A DNA stretch of 6,274 nucleotides from an uncultured Bacilli bacterium (lineage in GTDB: Bacteria; Bacillota_I; Bacilli_A; RF39; UBA660). The notes beneath the pieces were generated by a model. It worked only from the letters and a program-made list of their open reading frames with translations. It was not told the origin of the DNA and made no database searches. Location: assembly GCA_934133015.1 (NCBI GenBank), contig CAKPAQ010000052.1, forward strand, positions 1-6,274, given 5' to 3'. Position numbers and translations under genes: made by a program. This document shows positions 1 to 4,913 of the stretch, piece by piece. Positions within the stretch are counted from its first letter, which is position 1. Each line of letters begins with the position of its first letter.

Positions 1-2
1 TT

Positions 3-12
3 CTCACCTTCT
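3..12 (-). promoter_or_regulatory. Ribosome-binding site of a gene starting beyond the left edge
   Basis: On the minus strand the last bases before the window edge read AGAAGGTGAG, a good Shine-Dalgarno sequence of the same style as those before spoIIQ and rpiB (GAGGTG, AGAGGTG). It lies about 20 nt downstream of a predicted promoter. The start codon should therefore fall at or just beyond position 1. The gene itself cannot be identified. Confidence 0.55.
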
Positions 13-31
13 AAAAAAATAACATGAGTAA

Positions 32-60
32 ATTTTACCATATTTTTCCAGTATTGACAC
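32..60 (-). promoter_or_regulatory. Sigma-A type promoter for the gene beyond the left edge
   Basis: Minus-strand reading gives a -35 box GTGTCA at 60-55 (4 of 6 to TTGACA), a 17-nt spacer, and a -10 box TAAAAT at 37-32 preceded by an extended TGG element. The predicted start site is near 25. The -35 box begins directly after the U-tract of the response-regulator terminator, so one unit ends and the next begins with no spare sequence. The ribosome-binding site at 3-12 follows at a sensible distance. Confidence 0.5.
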
Positions 61-94
61 AAAAAATGTAGTTAACTTTTAGCTAACTACATTT
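61..94 (-). terminator. Rho-independent terminator of the LytTR regulator gene
   Basis: On the minus strand AAATGTAGTTA (94-84) and TAACTACATTT (74-64) form a perfect 11-bp stem around a 9-nt loop, followed by further Ts to 61. The stop codon TAG (89-87) lies inside the stem, so the terminator is built over the end of the reading frame. It closes the tagO-regulator transcription unit. Confidence 0.8.
70..81 (-). promoter_or_regulatory. Copy 1 of a shared 12-mer upstream of a promoter (possible LytTR site)
   Basis: The minus strand reads TAAAAGTTAACT here, ending 9 nt upstream of the -35 box at 60-55. The identical 12-mer occurs at 2158-2147, 4 nt upstream of the tagO -35 box. Its core AAAGTTAAC matches the generally described LytTR/AgrA box (for example ACAGTTAAG) at most positions. 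A related AGTTAGCTA lies 11 bp upstream. This copy also lies in the terminator hairpin, which may be its only reason for existing. Confidence 0.25.
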
Positions 95-860
95 GTACTT
101 TTTTCTTATTTACATCAGTTATTTGTGAGTGTAATTGGTCATCCCATAGAATGTCTTTAAAGTCTTTTTTTCTGTCTCTTGCTAACATATTGATTGAACT
201 ATTTTCAAAATTAATTACGCCACATACTAAATCTACATTCTTTATTTTACTGATATTAACTATACATGACCTATGTGTCCTAAAAAATCTAGGATCTTCA
301 CTTAGTATTTCTTCTAGCTTACCAATAGGCTCTTTTATTTCTATATAGTTACCATCTTGTAAATACACTTTAGTATCAATATCATCATTATCCTTTTTAA
401 TATATAAAATATCATTATAATAGATTTGCTTAAACTCACCATCTTTTTGAGTTTTCAATGATTTGAAAGAAGTTACCATAATATAACTATCTAAAAGTGC
501 CTTACCAAGATTATCATTAAAACAGTCAAACTTTGAAATAAAATCAATTGCCAGTAATCTTCTACTGAAAGCTGATTTTTGTAAATTATCATGAGTAGTT
601 ATTACAATAATTGGACTTAACCAATCATTTCTATTTCTAATATCTCTTGCTAGATCAAGACCACTTTTTCCAGGAACTTCTACATCTAGAATATAAATAT
701 TTTGACCATTAGTATTTAATATTTTCTTTACGTCATCAGCATAATGATCAAATTCCAATATTTTATAATTTTGCCTTTCATTACCCATTACTCTTAATAT
801 TACTGATATATATTGATCACGAAATCTTTTTTCATCTTCATAGATTACAAAATTTACCAT
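87..860 (-). CDS. LytTR-family response regulator (AgrA/ComE-like)
   Basis: A 257-residue two-domain transcription regulator. Residues 1 to about 125 form a receiver domain: the acidic pocket is E8-D9-E10, the phospho-acceptor is D59 in YILDVEVPGKSG, the switch Thr is T88/T89 in VITTH, and the conserved Lys is K110 in FISK. Residues about 135-240 form a LytTR DNA-binding domain, recognised by IYYNDILYIKKDND and FFRTHRSCIVNISKI. Family members are phosphorylated by a sensor kinase, often in peptide-responsive quorum sensing, and bind direct repeats near promoters. No kinase is visible in this window, so the partner is unknown. The ATG at 860 has a strong GGAGG ribosome-binding site 6 nt upstream. 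The gene follows tagO by 25 nt with a hairpin between them, so it is probably in the same unit but attenuated. The domain assignment is firm; the regulon is not known. Confidence 0.92.
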   Translation of the reverse strand: MVNFVIYEDEKRFRDQYISVILRVMGNERQNYKILEFDHYADDVKKILNTNGQNIYILDVEVPGKSGLDLARDIRNRNDWLSPIIVITTHDNLQKSAFSRRLLAIDFISKFDCFNDNLGKALLDSYIMVTSFKSLKTQKDGEFKQIYYNDILYIKKDNDDIDTKVYLQDGNYIEIKEPIGKLEEILSEDPRFFRTHRSCIVNISKIKNVDLVCGVINFENSSINMLARDRKKDFKDILWDDQLHSQITDVNKKKVQM

Positions 861-872
861 TATTATCCTCCA

Positions 873-907
873 AATAATAAAGAGACTATTTTTTTCTTTT
901 AGTCTCT
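873..907 (-). terminator. Intra-operon hairpin between tagO and the regulator gene
   Basis: On the minus strand AGAGACTA (907-900) pairs perfectly with TAGTCTCT (888-881) around an A-rich 11-nt loop, followed by TTATTATTT. The tagO stop TAG (888-886) is in the right arm. The U-tract is interrupted, so termination is probably partial. The regulator ribosome-binding site follows almost at once and there is no room for a normal promoter, so the hairpin would lower regulator output relative to tagO or protect the tagO 3' end. Confidence 0.55.
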
Positions 908-1983
908 ATTTTCAACTTTTTTGTTACTTCTTTAATAGTTGGTGGCTTTTTTTCAGTTATTATACTCGTATAACATACAAACCACACCAATATGACTAAG
1001 AGAATTATGTATATGACTTTAGCAGCCTCAGCATCTTTTAATACATAAAAAATCGAAGTTAATGCAAATAAAATATTTATTCCATATATAATAAGTACAG
1101 TAGTTCTCTGTGAAAAATTCATTCCTAATAGCTGATGATGAATATGTTGTTTATCAGCAGAGAAAATAGGTTTTCCTTTTAGCGTTCTTCTGATTATAGC
1201 AAATAATGTATCAATTATAGGAAGTCCTAAAATAATTATTGGAACAAATAAAGAAGTCAAAGCTGTTCCCTTAAATCCTAATAATGATATAACCGCTATT
1301 ATAAAACCCATAAACTGACTACAGCATCCTGCAAATATCTTAGCTGGATAAAAATTATGACATAAGAAACCTAAAGTTGCACCTAACATTATAAAAGTTA
1401 AAGTTATTTCTAAAGTACCAATACGTCCTTGATAAAAACATATAATACCAGTTGTCAAATAAAATATTGATGTTACTCCCCCACTTAAGCCATCTAGGCC
1501 ATCTGTAAAATTAATTATGTTTATACAACCAACTATAAACAAAATTGTTACTAATTGTGATAACCAGCCAAAATGGAAAACCAAACCAAAAGCTGATATT
1601 TCATTTAGTACTATACCACCATAAAAGACTATAATTGAAGCAGCGATTATCTGACCTATCAATTGAACTGATGCTCGTAAATCATTTATATCATCAATTA
1701 TTCCAAGTAATACTATTATGAAACTGCCTATTAAGACTGCATTCATTTGAATACTATGTTGACCAAACAGCATGTATCCAAATAAAAACGAAAGAAATAT
1801 TCCAAGTCCACCTAATTTAGGAATAGGTTTTTTATGAATATGTCTATTTTGCTCAGTATTTCTTGGTATATCAATAGCACCTATATGATGAGCTATCTTT
1901 TTCATAATTGGCATTATTAAAACACTAAATAAAAATGTTACTAATACTATTTTTAAGATGTGATCAATATCATTACCAAACAT
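886..1983 (-). CDS. tagO: TagO/WecA-type undecaprenyl-phosphate glycosyl-1-phosphate transferase with altered catalytic loop
   Basis: A 365-residue polytopic membrane protein of the MraY/WecA/TagO family. These enzymes transfer a sugar-1-phosphate, usually GlcNAc-1-P, from the UDP-sugar to undecaprenyl phosphate and so start wall teichoic acid or a similar glycopolymer at the inner face of the membrane. Recognisable motifs are HKKPIPKLGGLGI (50-62), IDDIND with D97/D98, NFTDGLDGLSGG (158-169) and the His motif QHIHHQLL (279-286). About 10-11 hydrophobic helices are visible, plus a basic tail (KTKRKK-like). The odd point is that the family motif F-x-G-D-x-G-S-x-x-x-G reads FAGCCSQFMGF (217-227). 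It is one residue short and lacks the metal-binding Asp, so activity is uncertain. The ATG at 1983 is preceded by GAGGTG. A LytTR regulator lies 25 nt downstream. The family is certain; the donor sugar and activity are inferred. Confidence 0.9.
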   Translation of the reverse strand: MFGNDIDHILKIVLVTFLFSVLIMPIMKKIAHHIGAIDIPRNTEQNRHIHKKPIPKLGGLGIFLSFLFGYMLFGQHSIQMNAVLIGSFIIVLLGIIDDINDLRASVQLIGQIIAASIIVFYGGIVLNEISAFGLVFHFGWLSQLVTILFIVGCINIINFTDGLDGLSGGVTSIFYLTTGIICFYQGRIGTLEITLTFIMLGATLGFLCHNFYPAKIFAGCCSQFMGFIIAVISLLGFKGTALTSLFVPIIILGLPIIDTLFAIIRRTLKGKPIFSADKQHIHHQLLGMNFSQRTTVLIIYGINILFALTSIFYVLKDAEAAKVIYIILLVILVWFVCYTSIITEKKPPTIKEVTKKLKIETKRKK

Positions 1984-2036
1984 GATGTCACCTCACTTAA
2001 ATTAATTATAAAAAATTAAATTGAAATAATTACTCT

Positions 2037-2080
2037 CATACTTATTTCTGATATTTATATTTTAACATATTTATTCTGAT
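2037..2080 (-). repeat. Imperfect direct repeat in the tagO leader
   Basis: Minus-strand units ATCAGAATAAATATG (2080-2066) and ATCAGAAATAAGTATG (2052-2037) match at nearly every position with one gap, with a period of about 28 nt. They lie in the leader between the predicted tagO promoter and its ATG. In such AT-rich DNA this may be chance. A regulator site or a small duplication are alternatives. The rest of the 211-nt gap 1984-2194 shows only the promoter and terminator listed separately and no small ORF of note. Confidence 0.3.
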
Positions 2081-2114
2081 TTTGATAAGATATTTTAGTA
2101 TCTATTTAAACTAA

Positions 2115-2142
2115 TTTATAACATTTCTAGTGTTTTAGTCAC
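2115..2142 (-). promoter_or_regulatory. Candidate sigma-A promoter of the tagO-regulator unit
   Basis: On the minus strand a -35 box GTGACT (2142-2137, 4 of 6), a 16-nt spacer and a -10 box TATAAA (2120-2115) with an extended TG one base upstream. The start would be near 2108, giving a leader of about 125 nt. A perfect TATAAT lies nearer the gene at 2010-2005 but has no recognisable -35 box; it is a second candidate with a short leader. Confidence 0.45.
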
Positions 2143-2146
2143 TTTA

Positions 2147-2158
2147 AGTTAACTTTTA
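2147..2158 (-). promoter_or_regulatory. Copy 2 of the shared 12-mer upstream of the tagO promoter
   Basis: The minus strand reads TAAAAGTTAACT, identical to 81-70, and ends 4 nt before the predicted -35 box. The core contains the palindrome AAGTTAACTT. A degenerate second unit AAAGTGACT starts 11 bp further on and overlaps the -35 box. A position just upstream of -35 is typical for an activator such as a LytTR protein, and the LytTR gene lies in this same unit, so autoregulation is conceivable. This is inference from a short AT-rich match. Confidence 0.25.
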
Positions 2159-2169
2159 AAAAATTGCTC

Positions 2170-2196
2170 AAAAAAAAGACATTTGATATGCCTTTT
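2170..2196 (-). terminator. Rho-independent terminator of mbl
   Basis: On the minus strand AAAAGGCAT (2196-2188) pairs with ATGTCTTTT (2182-2174), a 9-bp stem with one G-U pair and a 5-nt loop, followed by an uninterrupted run of Ts to 2170. The mbl stop TAA (2197-2195) overlaps the start of the stem. It is the clearest terminator in the window and ends the rpiB-to-mbl block. Confidence 0.85.
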
Positions 2197-3178
2197 AATC
2201 ATCTATTAAAGAAATATTATCAAGTAAGATACCAGTTCCTTCCACAACATTAGTTAGTGGACTATCAGATATAAAGACAGGTACTTTTAATTCTTCTTTT
2301 AATTTTGGTACTAAACCTTTAATTAATGAACCACCACCAGTTAAAACAATTCCTCTTTCAGCAATGTCAGCAGCTAATTCAGGAGGAGTTTTTTCTAATA
2401 CGGTCTTAGCTACATTTATTATCTTTTTAATATCATGTTTTAAAGCATCCATTACGTCATCTGAATTAACTATAATTGTTTCTGGTAAGCCACTTGATAC
2501 ACTTCTACCAGTTACTTCTATTTGTTTTTTATCTTTTTCTTTTATAACTGTACCTATGCCTGTTTTTATATCTTCAGCTGTTTTTTCTCCTATTATTACT
2601 TTATATTTATCTTTTATATAATTAATTATATCATCATCAAAAGTATTACCTGCTACCTTTATGGAATCACTAGTAACTATACCTCCTAATGATAATACCG
2701 CAATATCTGTTGTACCACCACCAATATCTATTACCATACTACCAGTTGGTTTAGAAATATCAATACCAGCACCAACCGCAGCTACTTTTGGTTCTTCTTC
2801 CAAAAATACCTTTTTTGCACCTGTTCTTTCAGCTATTTCTTTTATTGCATTTTTTTCTACTCCTGTGATATTAGATGGACAACATATTAAGATACGTGGT
2901 TTAGATAATATACTTTTTCCTATTGCCTTTTTTATAAAACAATTTAGCATTTCTTCAGTAATATCGAAATCAGCTATTACACCATCTTTCATTGGTTTAA
3001 TGGCAGTTACTTTACCTGGAGTTCTACCAAGCATTTCTTTAGCTTCTTTTCCTACAGCTAGTACTTTTTTAGTATTAGTATCGATACTCACAACACTTGG
3101 TTCATTCAATACTACACCTTTACCTTTTACATATATTAATACATTTGTAGTTCCTAAATCTATACCTATGTCACGCAC
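2195..3178 (-). CDS. mbl: MreB-family actin homologue, Mbl type
   Basis: A 327-residue bacterial actin that polymerises on the inner membrane and guides the lateral wall synthesis machinery in rods. Signature elements are the phosphate-1 loop DLGTTN (7-12), LICCPSNITGVE (97-108), the catalytic region FLEEEPKVAAVGAG (125-138), the phosphate-2 loop DIGGGTTD (151-158), RTPG at 52-55, TAEDIK (200-205), and the adenosine loop LTGGGSLIKGL (279-289). Overall similarity and its place directly after spoIIID match B. subtilis mbl better than mreB or mreBH. The start is GTG at 3178: no other in-frame start fits, and AGGA lies 9 nt upstream, overlapping the spoIIID stop. Initiation at this GTG gives MRDIGIDLG, so the two or three extra N-terminal residues of B. 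subtilis Mbl are absent. The 11-nt gap to spoIIID suggests co-transcription. Confidence 0.95.
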   Translation of the reverse strand: MRDIGIDLGTTNVLIYVKGKGVVLNEPSVVSIDTNTKKVLAVGKEAKEMLGRTPGKVTAIKPMKDGVIADFDITEEMLNCFIKKAIGKSILSKPRILICCPSNITGVEKNAIKEIAERTGAKKVFLEEEPKVAAVGAGIDISKPTGSMVIDIGGGTTDIAVLSLGGIVTSDSIKVAGNTFDDDIINYIKDKYKVIIGEKTAEDIKTGIGTVIKEKDKKQIEVTGRSVSSGLPETIIVNSDDVMDALKHDIKKIINVAKTVLEKTPPELAADIAERGIVLTGGGSLIKGLVPKLKEELKVPVFISDSPLTNVVEGTGILLDNISLIDD

Positions 3179-3189
3179 TATATCACATC

Positions 3190-3450
3190 CTATATTTCTT
3201 GTTTTAATCTTAAATATTTATTTTTAGTAGATTCTCCTCCTTTAATATGTCTAATTTCTATGTGATTTTTAAAAATTTTATCAATTGTTACATATTTATT
3301 TGGATCAATCTCTCTTAATCTTTCTGTCATATCTTTATGAACAGTACTTTTACTTACTTTATATTTTTTAGCTGCTTCTCTTATGGTACATTTAGTTTTT
3401 TCAATATAGTCAGCTATTTTTTTTACTCTTATTACCAATTTTTTATTCAT
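3190..3450 (-). CDS. spoIIID: Sporulation transcriptional regulator SpoIIID
   Basis: An 86-residue DNA-binding protein. In B. subtilis SpoIIID acts in the mother cell, switching many sigma-E genes on or off and enabling sigK expression. The helix-turn-helix spans about residues 21-45 and contains the family signature KVSKSTVHKDMTERL (31-45), followed by EIDP and the basic C-terminal segment IRHIKGGESTKNKY (66-79), which contacts DNA in the family. Length matches the family (about 80-95). The ATG at 3450 has AGAAGG 5 nt upstream. It is preceded by an inverted repeat centred on a TATAAT box (3461-3489) and followed after 11 nt by mbl. Identification is very secure; it implies a sigma-E/sigma-K mother-cell programme elsewhere in the genome. 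Confidence 0.96.
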   Translation of the reverse strand: MNKKLVIRVKKIADYIEKTKCTIREAAKKYKVSKSTVHKDMTERLREIDPNKYVTIDKIFKNHIEIRHIKGGESTKNKYLRLKQEI

Positions 3451-3460
3451 AAAAACCTTC

Positions 3461-3489
3461 TTTCTAGTAAATTATATTTTTACTAGAAA
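3461..3489 (-). repeat. Perfect 11-bp inverted repeat between spoIIQ and spoIIID
   Basis: TTTCTAGTAAA (3461-3471) and TTTACTAGAAA (3479-3489) are exact reverse complements with a 7-nt centre. The centre and inner arm contain TATAAT on the minus strand, and the right arm (minus strand) abuts the spoIIID Shine-Dalgarno. There is no U-tract after it, so it is not an ordinary terminator. It could be an operator for a dimeric repressor or an RNA hairpin separating forespore (spoIIQ) from mother-cell (spoIIID) expression. Confidence 0.7.
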
Positions 3490-3499
3490 AGTTTATGAA
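3471..3499 (-). promoter_or_regulatory. Candidate sigma-A promoter for spoIIID-mbl
   Basis: On the minus strand TTCATA (3499-3494, 4 of 6 to TTGACA), an exact 17-nt spacer and TATAAT (3476-3471, 6 of 6). The start would be near 3464, giving a leader of about 15 nt with the AGAAGG ribosome-binding site. A sigma-E-like -10, CATAAACT (3497-3490), overlaps the -35 box but has no matching sigma-E -35. B. subtilis spoIIID is sigma-E dependent, so a vegetative box here may serve mainly mbl. Confidence 0.45.
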
Positions 3500-3501
3500 T
3501 A

Positions 3502-4128
3502 TTAGTTAATTTCGTTTAGTTTTTTACCTATATAATTTTTAGGATCTTGTAAGCTACCATTTATAGTTAATTCAAAATGTAGATGATTACCTAAATCTTT
3601 GTTTAATTCACAAGTACCACTTTTACCAATTACTTGTCCAGCTGCAACTTTGTCTCCTTTGTTTACAGTGGTTTCACTTAGACTTTGATATACACTTATT
3701 ATTTCATTATTATGTCTTATTGTTACACTTTTTCCAAGTAGTTCTTTTTCTGCTACTTCGATTACTTCACCATCAAGGATACTTACTACATCAAATACAT
3801 CTTTATTTACATAGTCAATTCCTGTGTTTTGTAGATAAGTATTCTCATGATAAATTATAGCATTTTTTTGATCTTCTTCTTGTCCTTTATAATCATAATA
3901 ATTTTTACCAATACTTACACTTTCGTTAGTATATGGCTTTAATATTTCTTTATCAACACTTATTACTGGTACATATTCATCAAGGATTGTTCCTGATACG
4001 TAAGTATAATTATCATTTTCAGCACTATTTGGTTTAGTTGATAAATATACGGTTAATATTAAAGCTATGGCAAATACTGAGTAAATTATTGGTAGTACAA
4101 ATGGTTTTAATACTAATCTCTTTTTCAT
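3502..4128 (-). CDS. spoIIQ: SpoIIQ, forespore engulfment-channel protein (degenerate M23/LytM domain)
   Basis: A 208-residue membrane-anchored protein. In B. subtilis SpoIIQ is made in the forespore and binds SpoIIIAH across the septum to form the feeding channel and engulfment ratchet. The sequence shows a short basic N-terminus, one transmembrane segment (about 9-30) and a C-terminal LytM fold (about 95-200), with NTGIDY, VYQSLSE, GQVIGKSG and GNHLHFEL. The zinc site is incomplete: the first His of H-x-G-I-D is Asn (N101), the His of the usual Y-x-H-L-S is Ser (S149), and D105, H182 and H184 remain. A structural rather than hydrolytic role is likely, as in B. subtilis. Start choice: ATG 4128 follows GAGGTG by 6 nt; the in-frame GTG at 4137 is part of that Shine-Dalgarno and is not a start. 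Genes flanking it are ywzB and spoIIID. Confidence 0.93.
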   Translation of the reverse strand: MKKRLVLKPFVLPIIYSVFAIALILTVYLSTKPNSAENDNYTYVSGTILDEYVPVISVDKEILKPYTNESVSIGKNYYDYKGQEEDQKNAIIYHENTYLQNTGIDYVNKDVFDVVSILDGEVIEVAEKELLGKSVTIRHNNEIISVYQSLSETTVNKGDKVAAGQVIGKSGTCELNKDLGNHLHFELTINGSLQDPKNYIGKKLNEIN

Positions 4129-4137
4129 TTTTTTCAC

Positions 4138-4166
4138 CTCATTTAAAGTTTGAGCAATTAAATGAG
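4138..4166 (-). repeat. Inverted repeat overlapping the spoIIQ ribosome-binding site
   Basis: On the minus strand CTCATTTAA (4166-4158) is the exact reverse complement of TTAAATGAG (4146-4138), with an 11-nt loop. The right arm includes the GAG of the spoIIQ Shine-Dalgarno GAGGTG (4140-4135). In RNA read through from rpiB-ywzB, the hairpin would mask ribosome access. An RNA started from the sigma-F-like promoter, whose -10 box is the loop, would lack the left arm. Confidence 0.55.
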
Positions 4167-4174
4167 TTTTATAC
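4147..4174 (-). promoter_or_regulatory. Sigma-F-like promoter of spoIIQ
   Basis: On the minus strand GTATA (4174-4170) fits the sigma-F -35 consensus GYATA. After 14 nt comes GCTCAAACT (4155-4147), which matches GGNNANANT at every fixed position but the second. B. subtilis spoIIQ is a sigma-F gene, which supports the call. The start would be near 4141, immediately before the GAGGTG ribosome-binding site, so the leader is very short. Confidence 0.45.
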
Positions 4175-4181
4175 TATTTTT

Positions 4182-4379
4182 TTAAAATATTTTTGTAGCT
4201 AAATAGATATCGTATATAAATGATGTTACAAGTTGAATTAAGGAAAGAGCCATTAAAAAATATATAACTTTAGCTTGAATGATTTTATTTTTTTTAAAAA
4301 TTTGGTTTATATTTATGGCATCAAGTGACCAGATAACAATTATAGATACAAGTATGTATAAAAAGATTTTAGCATTCAT
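4182..4379 (-). CDS. ywzB: DUF1146 / YwzB-family small membrane protein
   Basis: A 65-residue protein with two predicted transmembrane segments (about 4-20 and 38-60) joined by the basic segment NINQIFKKNKIIQAK. The pattern W-S-L-x-x-I-x-I-x-x-x-F-K-K and Q-A-K-V-x-Y-F-L-M-A-L-S matches the DUF1146/YwzB family. This family is of unknown function and in Bacilli is found near the atp-murAA-spoIID-spoIIQ region. The ATG at 4379 overlaps the end of rpiB by 11 nt, with GAGGA about 8 nt upstream, so translation is probably coupled to rpiB. spoIIQ starts 53 nt after its stop with no terminator between. Family assignment is by pattern and context; no function is claimed. Confidence 0.8.
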   Translation of the reverse strand: MNAKIFLYILVSIIVIWSLDAININQIFKKNKIIQAKVIYFLMALSLIQLVTSFIYDIYLATKIF

Positions 4380-4851
4380 TAGTTGTTTCCTCTTTTGTTT
4401 TGATACGTTTATGCTTCTTTTCGTAGTCTGTGATTTTTTTAACTCTTCTTATATGTTTTTCTTCTTCTGATTTTGGTGTTTTAATAAATGTATCTACTAT
4501 GTCTAAGGCTCTATAAGTTGGGATACTTCCATCTAGTGCTAAAATATTGGCATCATTATCATTACGAGTTAATCTAGCTTGTCTTACTGTATCTACTTTT
4601 GCACAACGGATGCCAACTACTTTATTACAAGCTATAGATATTCCTATTCCTGTTCCACAAATTACAATACCTAAATCAAATTCATTATTTACTTTTGCTT
4701 CACCAATTCTAAAAGCATAATCTGTATAATCAACTGATTCAGTAGAATTTGTTCCATAATCGATTACTTCATATCCTTTTTTTAATAAATATTTTTTTAT
4801 TTTTTCCTTTAGTGGATAACCACGATGATCATTCGCTAATCCTATTTTCAT
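4369..4851 (-). CDS. rpiB: RpiB/LacAB-family sugar-phosphate isomerase, probably ribose-5-phosphate isomerase B
   Basis: A 160-residue protein that would interconvert ribose-5-phosphate and ribulose-5-phosphate in the pentose phosphate pathway. Visible family features are the N-terminal IGLANDHRG with D8-H9, VDYTDYAF (40-47), the catalytic Cys65 in VICGTGIGISIACNK (63-77), GIRCA (80-84) and NDANILAL (99-106). Two oddities: the His of the family's R-x-H-N-D-A-N motif, linked to ring opening, is Asp (D98), and the phosphate-binding GGRH is EEKH (130-133), with a basic tail of about 15 residues after it. A related sugar-phosphate substrate cannot be excluded. The start at ATG 4851 was chosen because AGAGGTG lies just upstream and the protein begins at the conserved strand; the ATG at 4875 sits over the predicted promoter. 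ywzB overlaps its 3' end. Confidence 0.88.
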   Translation of the reverse strand: MKIGLANDHRGYPLKEKIKKYLLKKGYEVIDYGTNSTESVDYTDYAFRIGEAKVNNEFDLGIVICGTGIGISIACNKVVGIRCAKVDTVRQARLTRNDNDANILALDGSIPTYRALDIVDTFIKTPKSEEEKHIRRVKKITDYEKKHKRIKTKEETTNEC

Positions 4852-4875
4852 ATTTTCACCTCTTCTATAATACAT

Positions 4876-4884
4876 ATTCTATCA
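4876..4884 (-). promoter_or_regulatory. Extended -10 promoter element before rpiB
   Basis: On the minus strand TGATAGAAT gives an extended TG and a -10 box TAGAAT (4881-4876, 5 of 6). No convincing -35 box is seen 16-18 nt upstream. The start would be near 4869, leaving a leader of about 18 nt that holds AGAGGTG. This supports the start at 4851 over that at 4875. Confidence 0.35.
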
Positions 4885-4913
4885 TATATTAAGTTAAAAT
4901 AACGTAATAAGTT

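Noticed and set aside
53..80. Plus-strand TTGACA at 53-58 as a promoter
   Set aside because: No acceptable -10 box lies 16-18 nt downstream and no plus-strand gene follows; it overlaps the minus-strand promoter by chance.
151..348. Plus-strand open frame opposite the LytTR domain
   Set aside because: It lies antisense to a well-conserved DNA-binding domain and has no initiation signals; it is a shadow frame.
1984..2194. Riboswitch in the long gap before tagO
   Set aside because: The sequence is almost all A/T, with no conserved aptamer pattern and no expression-platform hairpin near the tagO start.
2364..3227. Plus-strand open frames opposite mbl (2364-2621, 2661-3227)
   Set aside because: They are antisense to a fully conserved mbl gene, have no ribosome-binding site or recognisable domain, and are hydrophobic only as the mirror of mbl codons.
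4129..4137. GTG start for spoIIQ at 4137
   Set aside because: This GTG is part of the GAGGTG Shine-Dalgarno sequence; the ATG at 4128 is correctly spaced after it.
4138..4181. The inverted repeat before spoIIQ read as a plus-strand terminator (stem followed by T-rich sequence)
   Set aside because: There is no plus-strand gene to terminate; its overlap with the spoIIQ ribosome-binding site is the better explanation.
4279..4470. Plus-strand frame opposite ywzB and the rpiB 3' end
   Set aside because: Phe-rich composition arises from the Lys-rich complement; no homology pattern or ribosome-binding site.
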